Below are positions 59,701-64,000 of a stretch of 64,000 nt of DNA, in pieces. The notes under the pieces are model-generated. The model was not told the DNA's origin and ran no database searches. It saw nothing but the letters and a program-made list of their open reading frames with translations. The stretch's first letter is position 1; each line of letters starts with the position of its first letter. The stretch is taken from positions 213,501 to 277,500 of the forward strand of contig JAMWBK010000001.1 in the NCBI GenBank assembly GCA_029953675.1, given 5' to 3'. The translations under genes and the position numbers were made by a program. The stretch is from Rhodosorus marinus (lineage: Eukaryota > Rhodophyta > Stylonematophyceae > Stylonematales > Stylonemataceae).

Positions 59701-60231
59701 ACGAAGTACAGATCTTGCAAGCGACTTTCCTGCAAGTGCGAAGCGTTAAGTTCCCCATGTAAGCGTCAACGTTTCCGGTTCAGAGCCGATTTGCTCTGCT
59801 CGAAAGCCGTAGACATGCAACGAGCTTGCACGAGTGCTGACAACTCCATCCTCTACCGGGGTCGCCCCTGGTTTCCCCAGTGACGGACTACCTGGCAATC
59901 ACATTGGTTGCAGATCTACGCCCGGGGGGGTAGATCTGGCAATAAAATCCAGTAGACTGAGAAGCTTACCAGTCTTAGCATTAACGAGGTATATCAATGC
60001 ACGTAAAGCTGCAACGCTGATGCTCTTATGCTCGACGTCAATCCACTGCAACACCTCATCTGCCCCCGGTCTGTACTCAAGGTATGCGGCTGCAGCGTCG
60101 ACAGAGGTTCCGTCGCTCTCATGATGCTTCTCCATCAGCACGCGGAACTGTCGCAGTACTCCTGAAGCAGCGGAACCGCCACTACCAACAGCGCGAGCGA
60201 AATCCCGTGCATCGAACTCGACTTCTTCCAT
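53709..60231 (-). CDS. URB1: Nucleolar pre-ribosomal-associated protein URB1/Npa1
   Basis: Eight minus-strand exons: 60231-59970, 59729-59406, 59323-57580, 57494-56078, 55984-55583, 55541-54401, 54332-53869, 53789-53709; phases agree, giving 1944 aa. It is almost entirely helical HEAT-like repeat. The N-terminal part (LARSVLRNRSRRLYNIL) and especially the C-terminal block around exon 6 match the Urb1 family: MYGSANLFRERKQLLFFLEL, RLINLSESG, LLRKRHIYEQLMLLVTADSYVGD, VRRHGLFAWI. Yeast Urb1 and its human homologue act in early 60S subunit assembly in the nucleolus. The last exon encodes 26 residues ending MSRKRKSS, a likely nuclear signal. The exon 6 donor (GTAGGA) and exon 7 start are chosen by phase. 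Part of the middle is poorly conserved, but frame and introns support one gene. Confidence 0.85.
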
Positions 60232-61701
60232 GGCTGCTCTGGCTCGTCGCCTCAGTACCTTATCAACGTATGCAGGTCGTCACAGCGTTTCTCAAGTCAT
60301 TCTACCAACCCACAATCGAATGCTCGATTCTTTTTCGCAAATTCTCAATCTCATACCGCAGTCCAAGCACCTGTGCCTCCGTACGGAAGCTTGTCTTACG
60401 ATCGTGGACAAAAGAATTTTAACGCAAGCAACAGCCCAGGAAAACATAGAAGTTCCGATAATGGTAGGTCAAATTCCTGAATATTGAAAACGGGTACAAC
60501 AAGCCCAAAAGTTCGCTAAGGCGCAGAACGGAATCCTGCACAAAAAAGGCTTACACCCTGAAGTGTTGCAAAACCACAAAAAACAGAACCTTCAATCAAA
60601 GGCATTCGGCGACGTGTCAAGGAGCTGAAAAATGCCGAAAACAAAGTCCCGTGACCCTGAAGCTCTACTCGCGCGGTTTTCGGGCTCGTGGAAAAAGCGT
60701 AGCAACCCTGAAGTGGGACCTGCTCCCGAAGTTCTACTTGATCATTTTGAGTTCGTGGAAAAAGCCTCGCAGCCCTGAAGCTTTGAGCTACATGACCCTG
60801 CACCCTGAGCAAGCGCAAATCCCGCAAAAAGATAACTTTACGTTTTTTGCCAGTGGGGAACCCAAACTGGAGACCCTGAAGCTCTACCAGCGTAGTATCT
60901 GAGCTTAGGTAAGAATCAATCCTGAGGCATCGCGCGCGGTACTAGAAAAGGGTTCCTTCCCTGAGGCACGTATGTCTTTGGCCAGAAAAGCTCCATCGTT
61001 GAAAGATGACAATCCTCCAAAACAGGGATCTTTCTGAAGCGGGTCGCCTCTGCCTTCTTTTTTAGGCCCTAGCCCTGAAGCGCATCCGTTGTCAAGATCA
61101 AGCCAGTCTGAGTTGAGACGGAAGGAGTTCAAGGAAAAATCGGGCTTCTTTTTGGTGAAGCGGTGGCGTCTGCGCTCTTCTGAAAATTTTAGCTTTGACC
61201 CTGAACCGAACTCGCTTGTGTTCAGGAACAGTATTAGCGTATTCCTAAAGTGCAGATGGCTTTTTAGAGCTAACACGCTATGCGCGTGATGGCCTGGATG
61301 CAAAGGTCATGAAGCGCAATGAGCCTGCTGCGACCTGCAGGTTGATGGCGGTTTGTTTAGCGATCTATACCCTTCTTCAGAAAATGGCATAACGCTCGCA
61401 GGTTACGCCCGGCTGGTTACCCTTCACAAGCGCCTGAGACTGCGTGAAAATTTCATGTAAAACCCTGAGGTACAATGAGAATGGATTTACAGATAGCACA
61501 CACACGTTGAAGCACAGTTGTGCCAACATGGTTTACGGACTACTAGCACGACCTGAAGGTCAGATGAGCTTAGGTTTGCATGCATATGTGGGTATAGCAA
61601 AAAGCCGTGCAGTGATGGGGTAAAACCCCAGTACTGTGCTGCACTCAACCACACAATGGATTCCACGTCTCCCTGATTCCCCCATTGTACACCGGAAAGC
61701 T
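60232..61701. other. Gene-poor stretch with recurrent CCCTGA[A/G] motif
   Basis: The first 250 bases flank the URB1 start. From 60556 to 61470 the plus strand carries ten copies of CCCTGA[A/G], six of them CCCTGAAG. Two segments (60659-60713 and 60727-60780) are also clearly related tandem copies of about 54 bases. Translated pieces repeat Pro-Glu-Ala/Val blocks (PEALLARF, PEVLLDHF), but stops and frame changes break any long ORF. Probably a decayed repetitive gene or a non-coding repeat cluster. Confidence 0.6.
60659..60780. repeat. Diverged ~54-bp tandem pair
   Basis: Both units run GAAG[C/T]TCTACT[C/T]G...TTCG...CGTGGAAAAAGC...CCCTGAAG, separated by about 13 bases. They differ at many positions but keep the ends. 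A third start (GAAGCTCTACCAGC) occurs at 60878. Confidence 0.7.
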
Positions 61702-63090
61702 CTACTGTCTGCGATCATCAATAAAGCTTGACACGGCGGACGCCACTCTTTCAACTTGCTCGTCACGAAGCACAAAAGCGTGCTCGGTTCCGAACTTGTC
61801 ATCCACGGTTCCATCGTCTCCGAGCTCTCTGCGATACTCTTCGAATGCATCCTTCGTGTCCCACATGTCGTTTTGAACATGGTAGTAGAAGACTCGTCCT
61901 TGCATGCTTCTAAAGAGATCGAATTCGAAGCCTTTTATCTGCTTCCGTTCATCATCCGCAAGATATATAATATTCCTAAAGAGTGGCAAGCATCCAGCCA
62001 TGCGGCTGAGCGCAATCTCTGCGTTCTCGTTTAAACCCATTGCTCGAACAACTGCCCTCCTAAACGAACGCGGCCAAGAAGGTTGACGATGTCATTAATC
62101 CAAACTGACCTGATTTGTTAAGCAAAGGGGGCTCTCAGGAATCAATAGTACCCGAAACGAAGGGGAATATTTGCTGTAACAAGTCTCGTCCCGCTGGTGA
62201 TGATCTCTCGGACGTGTTGGTGCAGAGAAAACTTCATCGTCGTTGTCATTCGACGAGCACACTGTGTCAACGGCATCAAGAGGACCACGCTAGATCTTGG
62301 CATAAGCTCATTGTACCGCTTGAGCACCTGAGAACACACGTGCGCTTTGCGGATCCAACCAAAATCAGTCGAAAACGATCGTCCGGAGCAGCGAAGCTCT
62401 GGTTCTATGTCGCAATACCTCCAAAAGAATGTCCGACGAGAACTGAAGGTTTGATGTCCCTCGCGAGCTGCTCTGTGATTTCTATCTGATCTTCAACCGA
62501 GAAGGTCCGCCGCCAGTCATTCACGTTGCTGTGAATACGCGTTCTCAGAACATGATTCCGGAATGTCATGGGCCGGCTTAGGTAAGAAGCTTACCGAAGA
62601 GAATGGCCAAGTAAGGACAAGCCATATATACCTGTGTCATTGCTAAGCGTCTTGTCCTCTATGGCTCGTGCAAAAGACACGTACCACTCCGCACACCCCG
62701 GGTTCCCTTCCAGATTATGATCAAGAGAAAGTGGCAAACCAGCGTGAGTCTTCCGTGAATCGATCAACAAACCTCGACCAGAGGGATCGATCCGCCTTGA
62801 CCACCTAGTGACTTACCAGGAACAATCAACACCTTATTTTTGGGGGCCTTTGGGCCTATATAAAACACGTCCGTTTTGGCCCCTCTGTGCTCCACTACGG
62901 ACCATTTCACTGGATGCTTCGACTCCAGTTCCTCGACGTCCTTCCCATGAAGCAGCTTTCTGAAAAATGATCTAGCCCTCACAAAGCTCAAGAAACCCCG
63001 ATCCACCGCACGTCGGGGCTTCTTCGTGACTCCTTCCAGTTTTCGTCGTTTCGGCGTCAACTGCTTTCTGTGCGATCGTCGATGAACCAT
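61702..63090 (-). CDS. LDAH-like serine hydrolase (lipid droplet-associated hydrolase family)
   Basis: Proposed minus-strand exons: 63090-62817, 62706-62595, 62576-62419, 62344-62152, 62059-61702; 364 aa. The alpha/beta-hydrolase signatures of the LDAH family are found: IVPGNPG (oxyanion region, split by intron 1), GHSFGAH (nucleophile Ser elbow, split by intron 3), an acid candidate in QNDMWD, and the catalytic His in EHAFVL near the C-terminus. Family members are serine hydrolases on lipid droplets. The N-terminus has a basic segment (RRSHRKQLTPKRRK). Intron 2 as drawn is only 18 nt (GTAAGC...CTAAG, 62594-62577); the alternative is a 44-nt intron from a weak GTCCTT donor at 62620. The region after MPLTQCARR may hide another in-frame intron. 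Family is well supported, exact exons less so. Confidence 0.75.
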
Positions 63091-64000
63091 CAGGCTGGTT
63101 GACCAGAATCCCCAGATCTGACCGGAACAAGATGACCACGCACTCTGCCCTTCCCAAGCCGAACAAGTGCATGCGCATCCTCACAAACCACTGGAGCATA
63201 AGCAAAACGAGCTAGCGCCACACATCCCAGTTTTGCGGGAAGCAGACAAACCCGATCGGGCACAGGTCAACAGGAGAGCGGCGCCTGTAATCCTCATGCA
63301 CCCTCTTGTCGATGCGTAATAGAATGTTTTCTTCGTTTCAAGGCATGGCGGAGGAGTTGCCCTCCAATCGATGAGGAGGAGATATATCACGCCGAACTCC
63401 AAAGCGCAAACATCACTATACATTGACTGAAACAGCGGTTATTACGTACAGCCTCAAAAAGGACACTCCTAAGCATTTCTAATATCCTGTGGGGGTTCTT
63501 GTGACGCCATTTGTTCCTTGAAGACGCGCTCATGAACGGAGTTGGTCCATGGTTGTTGTCGGAATTCAATGAACTGCTCTTGGAGTCTCAGCAATTTCGT
63601 TCGTCAGTTGCTGCTCAGTGATGATCCTCCGCCAGCATTCATTTCGCTGTGAATGTTCCCAAGAACGAGAATTGCCAAGCTGCAGCTCAATCGCAGATTC
63701 TGGAAAAGTCGTAGCCCAGATCGTGATGTCGAGGGCTTGTTCGACCAACTGAGAGAAGGTTCCGAAGCAAGTCATGATTCTACGGATTGTTCCAGCGTAC
63801 ACAATGCGTCATCGCACTCGGGTTCTGGCGCAGCAGAACTTGAAGCCCCACGGTCCTAATCATCCCCGGGCGAGCATCGGGGTCTGTTAAGTGCATGCAG
63901 TGCATGCAAAGCGAGTGCTGCGTGCTTTCCCAGACCACCTCTAATTCGCTTACAGTGTCAGCTTCATTGACTTAGCTCCAAAAGCAGAAGCAATGAACAA
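63091..64000. other. Window end, no gene recognised
   Basis: Short frames on both strands (63181-63423, 63566-63802, 63653-63859) lack motifs. Part of this may be the promoter of the LDAH-like gene or an incomplete gene running past the window. A short direct repeat AGTGCATGC occurs at 63890-63907. Confidence 0.4.

Noticed and set aside
60230-60487. 85-codon plus-strand frame directly opposite the URB1 start
   Set aside because: The shared CATGG gives overlapping starts by chance; no motif, and the region is better explained as URB1 upstream DNA.
63566-63859. Overlapping frames on both strands near the window end
   Set aside because: Neither has motifs or a clear splice context; no basis for choosing a strand.
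1-64000. tRNA, rRNA and spliceosomal RNA genes
   Set aside because: I looked for T-loop consensus and typical snRNA starts by eye and saw none; a covariance-model scan would be decisive.

Overview
This is nuclear DNA from a eukaryote. Most genes are interrupted by short GT-AG introns (roughly 45-110 nt) that restore long conserved proteins when removed, and there are no operons or Shine-Dalgarno sites. The gene set contains CCT7, COG3, SF3A3, EMC10, URB1, frataxin and COX11. A plastid-type RibB/RibA protein with a transit-peptide-like N-terminus indicates a photosynthetic host. The tandem secreted Hint (Hog-type) proteins and the compact gene layout make a red alga my best guess, but lineage is inference from protein content only.

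Layout. 0.9-5.3 kb (+): a nine-exon gene joining a NAK-like pseudokinase, an ANTH domain and a TKL-type kinase. 5.6-6.2 kb (-): a small anchored cupin. 7.0-8.2 kb (-): an unrecognised charged protein. 10.6-15.7 kb (-): two intronless paralogous secreted Hint proteins, separated by 3.3 kb of hairpin-containing DNA with no recognisable gene. 18.4-21.1 kb: frataxin (-) and a PPX1/Prune DHH phosphoesterase (+), divergently arranged. 21.8-26.7 kb (+): a BRWD/PHIP-type WD40-bromodomain protein. 28.0-31.4 kb (+): COG3. 32.8-35.1 kb (+): CCT7, convergent with an ARM-repeat protein (-) at 35.2-36.9 kb. 37-40 kb: mostly non-coding, with a 20-bp minisatellite and one doubtful membrane ORF. 40.1-41.3 kb (+): a metallophosphoesterase. 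43.1-44.4 kb (+): RibB/RibA. 45.3-46.3 kb (+): EMC10. 46.4 kb (-): an ETFRF1/LYRM5-like LYR protein. 47.7-48.3 kb (+): OPA3-like. 48.5 kb (-): a small Cys-pair protein. 49.7-51.7 kb (-): SF3A3. 52.4-53.6 kb (+): COX11. 53.7-60.2 kb (-): URB1. 60.5-61.6 kb: an unusual stretch rich in CCCTGA[A/G] motifs. 61.7-63.1 kb (-): an LDAH-like serine hydrolase.

The genes do not form one pathway. Housekeeping functions are mixed: mitochondrial iron and respiratory-chain factors (frataxin, COX11, ETFRF1-like, OPA3-like), secretory pathway (COG3, EMC10), nucleus and nucleolus (SF3A3, URB1, BRWD-like), folding (CCT7), plastid riboflavin synthesis and lipid hydrolysis. Several neighbours are convergent with only about 100-150 bp between stop codons. 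The most unusual genes are the pseudokinase-ANTH-kinase fusion and the tandem Hint pair. Exon boundaries were set by hand from reading frame, phase and GT/AG signals, and they reproduce full-length reading frames. Start codons and a few weak donor sites remain uncertain where stated.
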